NCBI RefSeq assembly: GCF_003573695.1
Contig: NC_039368.1
Span: 10,811,860-10,875,859, forward strand
Direction of reading: 5' to 3'
DNA from: Papaver somniferum
Lineage: Eukaryota; Streptophyta; Magnoliopsida; Ranunculales; Papaveraceae
DNA length: 64,000 nucleotides
The notes under the pieces are model-generated. The model was not told where the DNA came from. It saw nothing but the letters and a program-made list of their open reading frames with translations, and did no database searches. A program made the translations under genes and the position numbers. Of this stretch, positions 45,185-56,500 are shown piece by piece. How positions within the stretch are numbered: position 1 is the first letter of the stretch; each line of letters opens with the position of its first letter.

Positions 45185-47731
45185 TTAACGTTGCTTTTTC
45201 GCAGGAGGATGAGGACACGTCGTCTTGTTATGATGTGCCTGAGTATGGAAGTTACTGCACATAATTGGTCTCTTGAAACTTTCACTACCTGTGTTAGTAA
45301 TCCGCTTCTTCTTCGGCCTACCATGTTTTTTTCCTACGACAGTTGGTGGGTTCACGAGATCTCCAGTAACAACATCAATAGGCTTGTCGTAATCAGGAAT
45401 GGGCTTGATAGGACGATCATACGAAGCACGGAAGCTAGCAATGCTGAAATACGGATTAATGTACTCGTAAACATTGATGTTATTTGAATGCATACACGCA
45501 ATAGCGTGATCACAAGGGAACTGCTCAGTAAACCAAACCCTACAGTTGCACTGAAACTTCGCAATATTAACAGCATGCGTGTGCTTTCCATCAAAAACTT
45601 CCCACTCCATGTCACCAGACTTGGTTATTCTCAACTGGACACCAGCACGAATGGAAGCCAACACTTTTTTCTCTAGCCTGGGACAAATGAATCCTTTATA
45701 CGTCGCCCCCTTCCTCTTCCTTGTACTCATCTGTTCCATAATTTTAAGTCTTATCCAGTTAAAAAGTGTTGCAATACGCATACCTTTTGCTTCCTTGATC
45801 CAAGAGTTAAAGGACTCTGCAATGTTTGAACACATGTCGCCATAACGACAGCCCAGACAATGTGCATTGGACCAACATTCCACTGGAATCTCACTCAAGA
45901 ATTTGTGAAGACCATCGCATCCCATATCCTTCAACTTTTGCATACCCTGATCAAAGCCTTCATGAGTCGATGAATAGAAACATTCTTTGAACAAACCCAT
46001 CGCAGCACAATGCTCACCCTTTTTCTTGTTGGGCTTACTGCGGACATTATTATTCAAATGCTGGTAACACCAAGCATGATAGAAAGTTGGGAAAACATCA
46101 CGAATCCGTTGGATCAAACCCTCATTGCGATCCGAAATAAAAGTTAGTACACGAGGACCCAAGATAGATTCTAGTTTCTTCAAGAACCAATGCCAATTCT
46201 CAACAGTTTCAGCTGATACGATACCATATGCCAGAGGAAATATTCCTACAGAAACAAAACAAACACAAAAAGAAAAAATCATATCAAACTGACTGAAAAT
46301 GCTATTGTACAGAATGAAACTAGTTTCATTCTCTAGTCTGACTTCACCAGTTAAGGATGAAGCCGGTTTCATCCAGTGATAATCTGACATAAAATTTTTT
46401 TTTATGACATCAAAAATAAAAGAAGACGTACCATTATTCGCATTCTTCCCGGTAGCCGCCATAATACAACCCCTAAATTTTTCAGTTAGGAAAGTTGCAT
46501 CCAAGAACAGTACCGGGCGACAATATTCGAAACCAGAGATGCAAGCATCGAAGTCTAAGAACAAACTCTTAAACTCGCCACCTTCAACAACTAAATCAGC
46601 CTTACTACCTGGATCGTGTTTCTTCACGGCTTCACACCACCATCTCAAGTCACTATATGATTTAATGTCCTCGCCATACAATTCCTTGAAACATAATTCT
46701 TTCCCGGCATGCGCCTGATCGTAGCTCACTTCCAACCCATAATCACTTTTGAGTTCTCTAACAATATCCCTGGCTTTCTTGTTGGGATTCTGTTCAATCT
46801 GCTCAAATATCAAACTCTTGATAAGTTCGCGCGTAACCGGATCAGCCTTTGTTCCATCACTATAACCAGCACAACATTTATGTTCCCCGTTATAGGCCTT
46901 GAGGATTAAGTGACCCTTCACATTGGAAGTCTTGGGAGCTGCATGGAACATCCAGTCGCATTCCAATTTCTCCTTGTAATAACATTCCACCGTATATCGT
47001 TCTGGATTGCTCTTGATGACTCTCACCCTGCGACCAAAAAAATGGTTATATTTCTCAACAACAAGACGAGCTTCATCTCGTCCTCCATAAAAATCTTGAC
47101 CAACACCTTTTATAATAAACTCCCATTCAGCCGCCTTGCAAGATCTTTTAATTGCCAACTTTCCATTGTATGTACGTTCTTGAGACATGGGGATATCTTG
47201 AGAAGAAACAAGCTCTTGAGACGAAGGAATAGGTGACTGAGCTAAAAGAAACTCCGTCATTGTAGATGTAGGAGTAACTTTACTGCTGCTCGGAATATGA
47301 CAAGGATTAACCAACTGAGATCTGCTAGGGTCTGGTGCTAAACGAAACTCGCTCATTCTACTGCTGCTCGGAAGATGACAAGGATTAACCAACTGATCTC
47401 TGCTAGGGTTTGGTGCTAAACGAAACTCACTCGTAGTAGGTTCACGAACAAAATCAGGAGCACGAAGAGGAACACGTTCAAATGAACGAAGCTCCAAGAA
47501 AGACAACTGGTTAACAATACACAATGACAAGAAAGAACATAGCTTCACATTACTGTCAACAACATTGCTTCTTCCCTCATAGTCAAATACAAACTGAATT
47601 GAGTCCGGTGAAATGTTATTCCAATAAGAACAAACATGCGACTTCAACTCATAAACTGTTGACTTCACATTAACATGGTATGGACATGCATCCGTCCCCC
47701 GGATAACCACACAAAGAAAATGACGATCCAT
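45185..47731 (-). CDS. mudrA: MULE transposase (MURA-like), apparently intact
   Basis: The frame encodes 848 residues if read straight through, or 786 if the predicted intron 46246-46431 is removed. Order: an N-terminal ubiquitin/PB1-like region (1-85); a linker with a duplicated EFRLAPNPSRDQLVNPCHL-type segment; a MuDR-type DNA-binding domain (about 200-300: WEFIIKGVGQDFYGG..ECDWMFHA); and the MULE catalytic domain with the first D in LFLDATFL, the second in FISDRNEG and the E in the NIAESFNSW segment. A SWIM zinc finger follows (CNCRVWF..FPCDH, about 728-741 of the read-through form), then an AT-hook-like GRPKKKR and a C-terminal CCHC-like knuckle. The transposase cuts and joins MULE ends in the nucleus. 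No stop or shift is seen, so it could still be active. It reads towards the Ulp1-like gene. Confidence 0.9.
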   Translation of the reverse strand: MDRHFLCVVIRGTDACPYHVNVKSTVYELKSHVCSYWNNISPDSIQFVFDYEGRSNVVDSNVKLCSFLSLCIVNQLSFLELRSFERVPLRAPDFVREPTTSEFRLAPNPSRDQLVNPCHLPSSSRMSEFRLAPDPSRSQLVNPCHIPSSSKVTPTSTMTEFLLAQSPIPSSQELVSSQDIPMSQERTYNGKLAIKRSCKAAEWEFIIKGVGQDFYGGRDEARLVVEKYNHFFGRRVRVIKSNPERYTVECYYKEKLECDWMFHAAPKTSNVKGHLILKAYNGEHKCCAGYSDGTKADPVTRELIKSLIFEQIEQNPNKKARDIVRELKSDYGLEVSYDQAHAGKELCFKELYGEDIKSYSDLRWWCEAVKKHDPGSKADLVVEGGEFKSLFLDFDACISGFEYCRPVLFLDATFLTEKFRGCIMAATGKNANNGTSSFIFDVIKKNFMSDYHWMKPASSLTGEVRLENETSFILYNSIFSQFDMIFSFCVCFVSVGIFPLAYGIVSAETVENWHWFLKKLESILGPRVLTFISDRNEGLIQRIRDVFPTFYHAWCYQHLNNNVRSKPNKKKGEHCAAMGLFKECFYSSTHEGFDQGMQKLKDMGCDGLHKFLSEIPVECWSNAHCLGCRYGDMCSNIAESFNSWIKEAKGMRIATLFNWIRLKIMEQMSTRKRKGATYKGFICPRLEKKVLASIRAGVQLRITKSGDMEWEVFDGKHTHAVNIAKFQCNCRVWFTEQFPCDHAIACMHSNNINVYEYINPYFSIASFRASYDRPIKPIPDYDKPIDVVTGDLVNPPTVVGKKHGRPKKKRITNTGSESFKRPIMCSNFHTQAHHNKTTCPHPPAKKQR
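46246..46431 (-). other. Predicted in-frame, stop-free intron in the transposase gene
   Basis: The donor GTACGT at 46431 and acceptor TTTCTGTAG ending at 46246 enclose 186 bases (62 codons) with no stop. Removing it joins GKNANN to the conserved IFPLAYGIV of the MULE catalytic domain, where family members have no insertion. The intron itself holds two copies of the palindromic motif (46312-46331, a perfect palindrome, and 46355-46374). Confidence 0.8.
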
Positions 47732-48935
47732 CTACAATAAATATATAAAACAAATCTTATGAATCTGAATGTATAACTGAAGCTCCTCTAAATGGCAGAC
47801 AGACTACCTTATCACCATGTTCTGCAACAACTCTATAACTGAAGTGTAGGATGAATCCATACAATGTAAGGCCTAGCTTTCACTTTGACATACTACTATT
47901 TACCATTTTTTTGTATATACCACTATGTATTTAAATGTATACGCATATCTTTTTCAGTAACCACATCTGAATGACTAGTTGAAAAAGACACCAAAAGTAA
48001 AAAAGCATCTCCAAAAGTCCAGTTTTAGATGAAACCAGATGATGGATGAAATTGAGTTCCAAATAGATTAATATTTTAGAAAACAAATTGCAGATCTAAG
48101 TTCATCCATCATCTTGTTTCATCTCTCAATTCACATCAAAAAAATGAAATTTGGTTATCAATCAGTTCATCCATGATATAGCAATCTCTCAGTTCACATC
48201 AAAACAATGAAATTTGGTTATCACTCAGTTCATCCATCATATAGTCATCTCTCAGTTCACATCAAAACACCGAAATTTGGTTATCTCTCAATTCATCCAT
48301 CATCTAGTTTCATATCTCAGTTAACATCTAGTTTCATCCATCATCTAGCCCATTTTCTTTTATCACTTTAATCAATTTGGTTTGAATCTGTGTATATTGT
48401 TTCAGCAGGTTTAAACAATCAATCGATTGGATATAAACAAATAATCACGTTTACATGCACCAACTAAAACCAAAAGATAATTGGTTATTAATAGAACCCT
48501 AGATAATCAAAATCAACAACTAAAACCAAAAGATAGTCAAAAATCCCATAATAATTGATAAAGAAACTTCAAAATCGACATATCCAGATATGCATTACAA
48601 AGAATTAGACAAAAACGAAATCAAAATTGGATTAATTGAAACTTGAAACTTACTGATTTGTGTTACTGGTTGTTGATGATATTAGATGACTTGAAAGTGG
48701 AGTAATCTAATCTTCGATTCAAGAATCGTTAATCACCATGATTGATCAACCAGATATGAAAAAAGAATACACGAGCTCTGAATTTTCGATCGAATTCTGC
48801 AGGTGAGGAATTCTCAGGAGCTCAGGGACGAGGAGTTATGAAAAGAGAAAGAAATTTTCTTTGAAAAGAAGAGTTTAAAAAGTTCGGGGGTATTTTAGGT
48901 AACACATATTTTTTTGTTTTAATTTTCCTGGGTGA
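47732..48935 (-). promoter_or_regulatory. 5' region of the transposase gene
   Basis: Spacer upstream of the transposase start. It holds a local triplicated stretch (48120-48310) built on ATCTCTCAGTTCACATCAAA and TGAAATTTGGTTATC, and degraded palindromic motifs (48025-48060). No ORF is present. A promoter is expected here but no specific box is claimed. Confidence 0.4.
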
Positions 48936-49065
48936 AATATCCAAATTGGCTATATAAACAATATATTTCTGACTTTTGGCTATATGAACAGTATCAAAAG
49001 CTAAGAATCTATTTCACCCAGGATTTTTCACTTTTGGTCTTTTTGACCAATTTTGTGTTCTTAGT

Positions 49066-50113
49066 AAGTTTGAGACGTGTAGAATTCTTGAAGGAAACTT
49101 TCCAAATAATGATGGTGATGTTTTTTACCAAAATTTCGTGAGGGACAAGAAATGATGCAGTGGAGATAACAAAGAAATTTCAAGGGGATGATGATTTCAA
49201 CCTATCAATCACTAGGTGAGGTTAAATCCTTTACTCCTCCCTATTTCTAGCATCAAAATGTAGTTGTGGAAAATCCCACAATTACATCCAAATAATGATA
49301 ATAACACAAAGCTTAAATCATATTGATTAACTCAAACATTAATGATATTATTCACCACTTTGACACTTATATGATTTGGAAAAAACTCTTCAATTATGGA
49401 TTTTTATAATTCTTACAATGCGTTTGAACTAAATTTACACACAACAATGAAAAATATAAAGATATAAACTAAGTTCTAAGTTGAAACGGTTTTCTTTCTC
49501 TTTTGATAACTTTCTTAGCTTATCTCTCCTAAATCATTCCTCTCCCCTCTCTATCATTTTTGGGTCCTTATAAAGGCATACTTATCAATAAAAGACAACC
49601 CTAGTTCACATGCAAGATCTCAGTTGGATGATTTTATTTCATTTGTACCTTATACGCCAGACTTTTGGGAACTGTCCATGTTTATCGCACTGATGTTTGT
49701 CTCTTCGCGCTCCTTCGAGTAAAGTCAGTGTTTCTGTTATCATTTCATGTGACTGTATGTTCTTGCTTCATTATTATTCTCGCATGACCGTTCTTTCGCC
49801 TTGTTTTCTGATAATTGCCATGTCTTCGTGATTAGGGTTGTTTTGTTCAAGGCGAAGTTCATGTATTTGTCTTGTGTGATATTTTCCCCCACAAGAAATT
49901 TGTTTGGGTTCTAGATTTGAGTTGTTATCATCTTTCGTGGAAACATTTCTACTGGTTGTATAACATGTGATTACTGATTTTTGAATGCATTTGTCTCACC
50001 TGGGTTGTTGTCCTTTTTGTGCAACTAGTGATTTCTTCCAGTGGTCTTTTCTGTAAATCGTATTTTCGTTTGTAATTATCTCTTTAGGATGTCTTTATTC
50101 TGGTTCTCTTTGC
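49066..50113. other. No gene recognised
   Basis: AT-rich spacer to the right of the MULE. I see no repeat border, ORF or motif to report. Confidence 0.4.
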
Positions 50114-50464
50114 TTTTTTTTTGATCGATCAAAGAGAATAAATTAAAAAGCACACGGGTCGTGTGCAGACGAACACAACTGATATAAAGCGAAAAGCCAA
50201 CATATAAAGCAACGAGACAAAAATAAATCTAAAATAAAGTTGCAAACCACAACAAAGATCACACTACCTATTAGACAAGACAATAAATATCGTTGCATAT
50301 TGACAATTAGCATACTCGTCATCATCTTCTATGACTAAATCATCGTGATTTTTCGATAGATCATTGAACATTTATTCACGATTAGTCTTTCTAGGTGGAA
50401 ACTCTAAGTCCATGAAAAACCAAAATCCACTAGTTTATTTGCAGAGACTTGGTTAGCAACTTTA

Positions 50465-50503
<39 letters not shown>

Positions 50504-51442
50504 TGAGAGAGTACTCGTACCTGTACAAGTGGATTTTATACTCATTTGCACTACTATAATTGGCTTTGACGAAAAAGTCTTTGTGATTTTAACCTTTGGA
50601 TCTTCCGACACTAGCTAGGAAATTCCCACGTCTCCTTTTTCTTCGAATCCATGAAACCTGTTATGGGATTCAAAACCAGTGGGAATGGCAGGATCAGAGA
50701 TGAGGTGCTTGCACTTTCATCTTTCTTTTAGTCGGTGCCTTTATTTCTTTTAGAAGAAGCCCACTCACCAAGAACCTTTTCTTGTGCAATTGCCTCTGTC
50801 TTTTTTTTTTCCCATTCTTATTCAACATCAGCATCCAAACTCTTTTCCTCTGCAAAATCAAACTTACATCCAAATGAGTCTTTTCTATCACAAGGTCTTC
50901 ATCGATTAAGTTTTCGAAAGGAAGTTCAAAGTCAAGAATGCTATAAACTCTCCACCATTTTTTTCCATCTTTCTTCTTTTTTGGGTGTAACCAATTTCCA
51001 ACTAACGTCTTAAGAACCCTCTCCAAAAAAAAATTTCCTTACCGTTTTCGATAACTTTAGCCATTATAGGGATCTGCTCAATTCTGTCTTGAGTAATCTC
51101 GGCTCTATCCTTTGTGTTAACAATCAACTCTGTATTGCAAGCATCAGGTTTCCAAGGATACTCAACGTACCAAAACAATAAATCTTACATTATCCACTTG
51201 GATAGGAAATTAAGTTGGGAAAGCGAAATCAACTTCAACTCAACCAAAATCCTGGCATAAGACATCCTAGACTTCAGAGTTGTTGGAGTGTCGGTCATGA
51301 TTGGATTTCCAACAATGCTTGCAATCCTAGATATTCCTAATTGATTCCAGAAATAAAGAAGAACCTGCGTGAGATTCATCCATACAGGGATTGAGGTAAC
51401 AACACCAATATTTTGCTCTAGTGAAATAGTGAAATAGATCAA
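50114..51442 (-). pseudogene. LINE remnant (ORF1, DUF4283-like)
   Basis: On the minus strand, 51442-51185 encodes a stretch with IPVWMNLTQVLLYFWNQLG, RIASIVGNPI and SRMSYARILVEL. This pattern (IPVW, W..G...IAS.IG.P, R..YAR..VE) is that of the DUF4283 domain in plant L1-type LINE ORF1 proteins, which bind element RNA. A lysine-rich frame follows (51026-50694). Near 50120-50160 the text TTTTTTTTGATCGATCAAAGAG and AAAGCACACGGGTCGTGTG looks like the 3' end with its A-tail on the minus strand. A 24-base or longer T run at about 50473-50497 lies inside. No reverse transcriptase is present, so most of ORF2 is deleted. Confidence 0.45.
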
Positions 51443-51554
51443 GGTCGGATAACAAAGAGTTTTTGTACTTGGATATACACAAGTGATACAAGTATCATTT
51501 TATAATTCTTTTTTCACTTGCTTATCAGAAAAGATACATGCGATTAACTTCTTA

Positions 51555-52268
51555 CTCCCTCCGTCCTAAATTAACAGTCCGCTTTGACTTTGTCAAAATA
51601 TTAAGAAAATCCTATAAAATGTCATGACTATCCCTTGACTAGCCTATTTAATGTTACGTTATTACCAAAATTAAAATTATTAGTGTTAAAAAATTTAAAT
51701 TGCATAATATTATTGTTTTTTAAGAAATATTTTAAGAAATAAAAGAAAACTTATACTGCTTTTATTATGAAATCCACAATTTAAGAAATTTTTTTCCTCC
51801 ATTTGATTTTGGTTTCCCGCACTAAAACCTTGGAGCCTTTCGAATTTTTATTTGAGAGGGAAAAAAATTGAAATTTTATATTATTTCATCTTTAGATATA
51901 CTCGATCATGAATTTGAGATTTGGTCATAAATTTTTTTGATCCTTTCTCATGTATATAGTCATGTTAACCCGTACCATTAAAAAGTTATGTAAGAATAGG
52001 TAGAAGTTTTATTAGGAATTCTATAACTATTCATAAATGTTTTTATTTAAAAAAGTAATGACAATTAATACAAAGATATTGAATAAGTTTTCTTTCCTTA
52101 TATATGATGATAACATTTAAGATTTTGAATTAAGTTTATATCAAAAATGATTTTATGATTATTAAAACTAAAAGGTATATTTGATAGGTTAAGGGAAAAA
52201 TATGTTTATAAATAGAGTGGACAGACCAAAGTAAAAATTAGGACAAATAAAAAAAAGACAAAGAGAGT
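51555..52268. mobile_element. Stowaway-like (Tc1/Mariner) MITE
   Basis: The left end is CTCCCTCCGTCCTAAATTA, the signature of Stowaway elements, directly after a TA (51553-51554). The right end is AAGACAAAGAGAG followed by TA (52269-52270), a weaker inverted match (CTCTCTTTGTC). At 714 bp it is long for the group. It is AT-rich and non-coding. Confidence 0.7.
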
Positions 52269-52299
52269 ATTATTTTTTGTGCGAATGGAATATAACATT

Positions 52300-52440
52300 C
52301 ATAAATACATTTGGTATTGGATTTGAATATTGATTTTAAGTAAATATCCAAAGGATGATTCTGCATAGACCACATTCGTCCAAAACTGTATATATTTGGT
52401 ATTTGATTTGAATATTGATTTAAGTACGGAAAATGGATCA
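52300..52440. repeat. Local direct duplication
   Basis: TTTGGTATTGGATTTGAATA and TTGATTTTAAGTA (from 52309) recur as TTTGGTATTTGATTTGAATA and TTGATTTAAGTA (from 52394), a repeat of about 85 bases. Confidence 0.6.
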
Positions 52441-52700
52441 TTTGTCCAAATATTTGTAAAACATGGTTTTAATGGACGAGTAAAAATTAGTATGAGTGAA
52501 ATGGACACAAAAAAATTTTGTAAGGATAAAACTGGATTCATCCTGGCTTAAACTTAAAAAATAGCGAGGATAAAACTAGATGCATCCTGATGTAAATTAA
52601 AAATAAGAAAAAATATTTGAAAATAGGTAGGATGAAACTGTTTACATCTGCCTATTTTTATCCATTTAAACAGTATCAAAATTTATATATCATTTTCACC
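52435..52700. mobile_element. Short MULE-related non-autonomous fragment
   Basis: Holds three copies of the palindromic motif (52524, 52568, 52631). At its right side it has TTTAAACAGTATCAAAA followed by CATTTTCACCC, which parallels TATGAACAGTATCAAAA and CTATTTCACCC at the right end of the MULE (48993-49019). It is therefore probably a small relative or internal deletion of that MULE. Exact ends were not determined. Confidence 0.45.
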
Positions 52701-52710
52701 CCAAAATTTA

Positions 52711-53180
52711 TATATCGGGGATATTTCGGATATCGGCCCAGAACGATACGATAAGAAGGATATCGGGGATACGATATTCGCCCGATAATATCGGCCGTAT
52801 CGGTAGAATATCGGCCGTTTCGGTCAAATATCGGCCGTATCGGTCGATACGAAATTTTCCTACATTTCCTGATATGAGACGGTATTGGTCGTTTTCTATA
52901 AAGTTTAAGGGTAATTTTGGCGAAGAAAGTCTTCCGGGTGGTAGTAGAGGTGCATGTAGCTCTCGAAGCAAGTCTACTAAAGTTACTCTTTTGTTTTTTT
53001 TGATAAAATTGATGTTACCTATTATATCTTATCCGAAAATGTGTGGAGAAATGTTTAATATAAAATTATAATCTCTAAATCTAGAACCGATATTTCAACG
53101 ATAATATCCCCGATATAAAATCATACCAGTGTATCGGTCCCGGCCGAGATGAACCGATATCCGATATTAACTACATTGGA
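52711..53180. repeat. ATATCGG-rich inverted-repeat element
   Basis: The left part has repeated words ATATCGGCCGTATCGG, ATATCGGCCGTTTCGG and ATATCGGGGATA. The right part has the complementary CCGATATCCGATATTAACTA and ATATCCCCGATATAAA. The middle (52860-53060) is ordinary AT-rich sequence. This looks like a MITE-type element with degenerate, internally repeated ends; no target duplication was fixed. Confidence 0.55.
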
Positions 53181-53591
53181 TGATACTAAACCCTGAATTA
53201 TCTCTCCACCTGGTAAGCACTGACGCAAACACGGGCCACGGACACCACACGACATAGACAAATTTCTCAAAATACTAGGACACCGACCCTTATATACATA
53301 CACAAATTTTAGATAAATTATACTGGTTATAATGTGATATAAACGAATTGTATGATAGCAAGTGTATGATTATGTGCAGAATACAGAAAACTATAATCAC
53401 CAACGCGTACGTGGCTTGGTGGTAACGTAAGAGTGCATGTGTGCTGTAGGTCCAAGCTTGTGAAAGATTATTACTCAGCCGTGTGCGTTGGATCTCTTTG
53501 GGAACACCTATTTGAAGAATTATGACAAATAGCATATTGGCACGCGTCATATGCAGTACAATCGGCACTTCTAGGAAACACATACAAGTCG
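53181..53591. other. No gene recognised
   Basis: Spacer before the tandem array. A 97-codon minus-strand ORF (53583-53290) has no domain I know and is probably chance. Confidence 0.4.
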
Positions 53592-56500
53592 GATATGGAC
53601 AAATGCATTATTAGCTTCTTTGATGCCGCAAAAATACTGGACTTATGCTACAATGCTTCATGCCGTCTTGTAATACACTTGTCACTTGTTGGCGGTCTTC
53701 AAAATAAGGAAGACAAATAAAAACTCGAATGTGACAAGTCTTCAAAATAAGGAAGACAAATAAAAGCTCGAAAACACGTCAGTATCAGTTAGATTTTGAG
53801 TGTAGACGTCGTGTTTTTTCTTTTTCTTTTACTCCAATGGCTAAAGTGTAATTATTTTTATGGGTTACTTATAAGAATTTACCACATTCTGCATTTATGG
53901 GTGAACTTTATCAAATATATATCACAGTTTGGGAGAAATTTTTTGGGGAGTTAACTAATTTTTCGCCGATTTTATTGTTGTCCTATTATTTTTGTAAAAT
54001 ATTTTACCGTAACATCTAATTTCCTTGTAAGCTGCACAGATATTGCGGAATGTATTTTTTTCCTTCCTTTTTCTTTGACATACATTGGAATCAAGAGAGT
54101 AAAAAATCGAAAACACATCTACACTACCTAGCAATTACGCGTGGATGCCGTGATATGGACAAATGCATTATTAGCTTCTTTGATGCCGCAAAAATACTGG
54201 ACTTATGCTACAGTGCTTCATGCCGTCTTGTAATACACTTGTCACTTGTTGGCGGTCTTCAAAATAAGGAAGACAAATAAAAACTCGAAAACACGTCAGT
54301 ATCAGTTAGATTTTGAGTGTAGATGTCGTGTTTTTTCTTTTTCTTTTACTCCAATGGCTAAAGTGTAATTATTTTTATGGGTTACTTATAAGAATTTACC
54401 ACATTCTGCATTTATGGGTGAACTTTATCAAATATATATCACAGTTTGGGAGAAATTTTTTGGGGAGTTAACTAATTTTTCGCCGATTTTATTGTTGTCC
54501 TATTATTTTTGTAAAATATTTTACCGTAACATCTAATTTCCTTGTAAGCTGCACAGATATTGCGGAATGTATTTTTTTCCTTCCTTTTTCTTTGACATAC
54601 ATTGGAATCAAGAGAGTAAAAAATCGAAAACACATCTACACTACCTAGCAATTACGCGTGGATGCCGTGATATGGACAAATGCATTATTAGCTTCTTTGA
54701 TGCCGCAAAAATACTGGACTTATGCTACAGTGCTTCATGCCGTCTTGTAATACACTTGTCACTTGTTGGCGGTCTTCAAAATAAGGAAGACAAATAAAAA
54801 CTCGAAAACACGTCAGTATCAGTTAGATTTTGAGTGTAGATGCCGTGTTTTTTCTTTTTCTTTTACTCCAATGGCTAAAGTGTAATTATTTTTATGGGTT
54901 ACTTATAAGAATTTACCACATTCTGCATTTATGGGTGAACTTTATCAAATATATATCACAGTTTGGGAGAAATTTTTTGGGGAGTTAACTAATTTTTCGC
55001 CGATTTTATTGTTGTCATATTATTTTTGTAAAATATTTTACCGTAACATCTAATTTCCTTGTATGCTGCACAGATATTGCGGAATGTATTTTTTTCCTTC
55101 CTTTTTCTTTGACATACATTGGAATCAAGAGAGTAAAAAATCGAAAACACATCTACACTACCGAGCAATTTCGCGTGGATGCCGTGATATGGACAAATGC
55201 ATTATTAGCTTCTTTGATGCCGCAAAAATACTGGACTTATGCTACAGTGCTTCATGCCGTCTTGTAATACACTTGTCACTTGTTGGCAGTCTTCAAAATA
55301 AGGAAGACAAATAAAAACTCGAAAACACGTCAGTATCAGTTAGATTTTGAGTGTAGATGTCGTGTTTTTTCTTTTTCTTTTACTCCAATGGCTAAAGTGT
55401 AATTATTTTTATGGGTTACTTATAAGAATTTACCACATTCTGCATTTATGGGTGAACTTTATCAAATATATATCACAGTTTGGGAGAAATTTTTTGGGGA
55501 GTTAACTAATTTTTCGCCGATTTTATTGTTGTCATATTATTTTTGTAAAATATTTTACCGTAACATCTAATTTCCTTGTATGCTGCACAGATATTGCGGA
55601 ATGTATTTTTTTCCTTCCTTTTTCTTTGACATACATTGGAATCAAGAGAGTAAAAAATCGAAAACACATCTACACTACCGAGCAATTTCGCGTGGATGCC
55701 GTGATATGGACAAATGCATTATTAGCTTCTTTGATGCCGCAAAAATACTGGACTTATGCTACAGTGCTTCATGCCGTCTTGTAATACACTTGTCACTTGT
55801 TGGCAGTCTTCAAAATAAGGAAGACAAATAAAAACTCGAAAACACGTCAGTATCAGTTAGATTTTGAGTGTAGATGTCGTGTTTTTTCTTTTTCTTTTAC
55901 TCCAATGGCTAAAGTGTAATTATTTTTATGGGTTACTTATAAGAATTTACCACATTCTGCATTTATGGGTGAACTTTATCAAATATATATCACAGTTTGG
56001 GAGAAATTTTTTGGGGAGTTAACTAATTTTTCGCCGATTTTATTGTTGTCCTATTATTTTTGTAAAATATTTTACCGTAACATCTAATTTCCTTGTAAGC
56101 TGCACAGATATTGCGGAATGTATTTTTTTCCTTCCTTTTTCTTTGACATACATTGGAATCAAGAGAGTAAAAAATCGAAAACACATCTACACTACCTAGC
56201 AATTACGCGTGGATGCCGTGATATGGACAAATGCATTATTAGCTTCTTTGATGCCGCAAAAATACTGGACTTATGCTACAGTGCTTCATGCCGTCTTGTA
56301 ATACACTTGTCACTTGTTGGCGGTCTTCAAAATAAGGAAGACAAATAAAAACTCGAAAACACGTCAGTATCAGTTAGATTTTGAGTGTAGATGTCGTGTT
56401 TCTTCTTTTTCTTTTACTCCAATGGCTAAAGTGTAATTATTTTTATGGGTTACTTATAAGAATTTACCACATTCTGCATTTATGGGTGAACTTTATCAAA

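Larger units (their letters stand above)
32160..49065. mobile_element. Mutator-like element with Ulp1-like and MURA genes, interrupted by CACTA B (borders approximate)
   Basis: Two genes converge: a Ulp1-like cysteine protease gene on plus (33584-36904) and a MURA transposase on minus (47731-45185). MULEs carrying a Ulp1-like protease are known in plants (Kaonashi/KI-MULE group). Both ends carry similar outward sequence with ATATAGCCAAAA/CTATATAGCC words and GTGAAATA or GTCAAATAG near 32195-32285 and 48935-49020, but I could not define exact terminal repeats or a 9-bp duplication. Spacers and introns are full of an imperfect palindrome related to GGATGAAACTGGTTACATCC. CACTA B (37013-44482) lies in the spacer between the two 3' ends. 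Confidence 0.65.

Noticed and set aside
45167..47236. Plus-strand ORFs opposite the transposase
   Set aside because: They overlap a long conserved minus-strand gene and have no domain.
32160..49065. Exact terminal inverted repeats of the MULE
   Set aside because: Only short shared words (CTATATAGCC, TTACTAAGAA) were found at both sides. I could not fix borders or a 9-bp duplication by eye.
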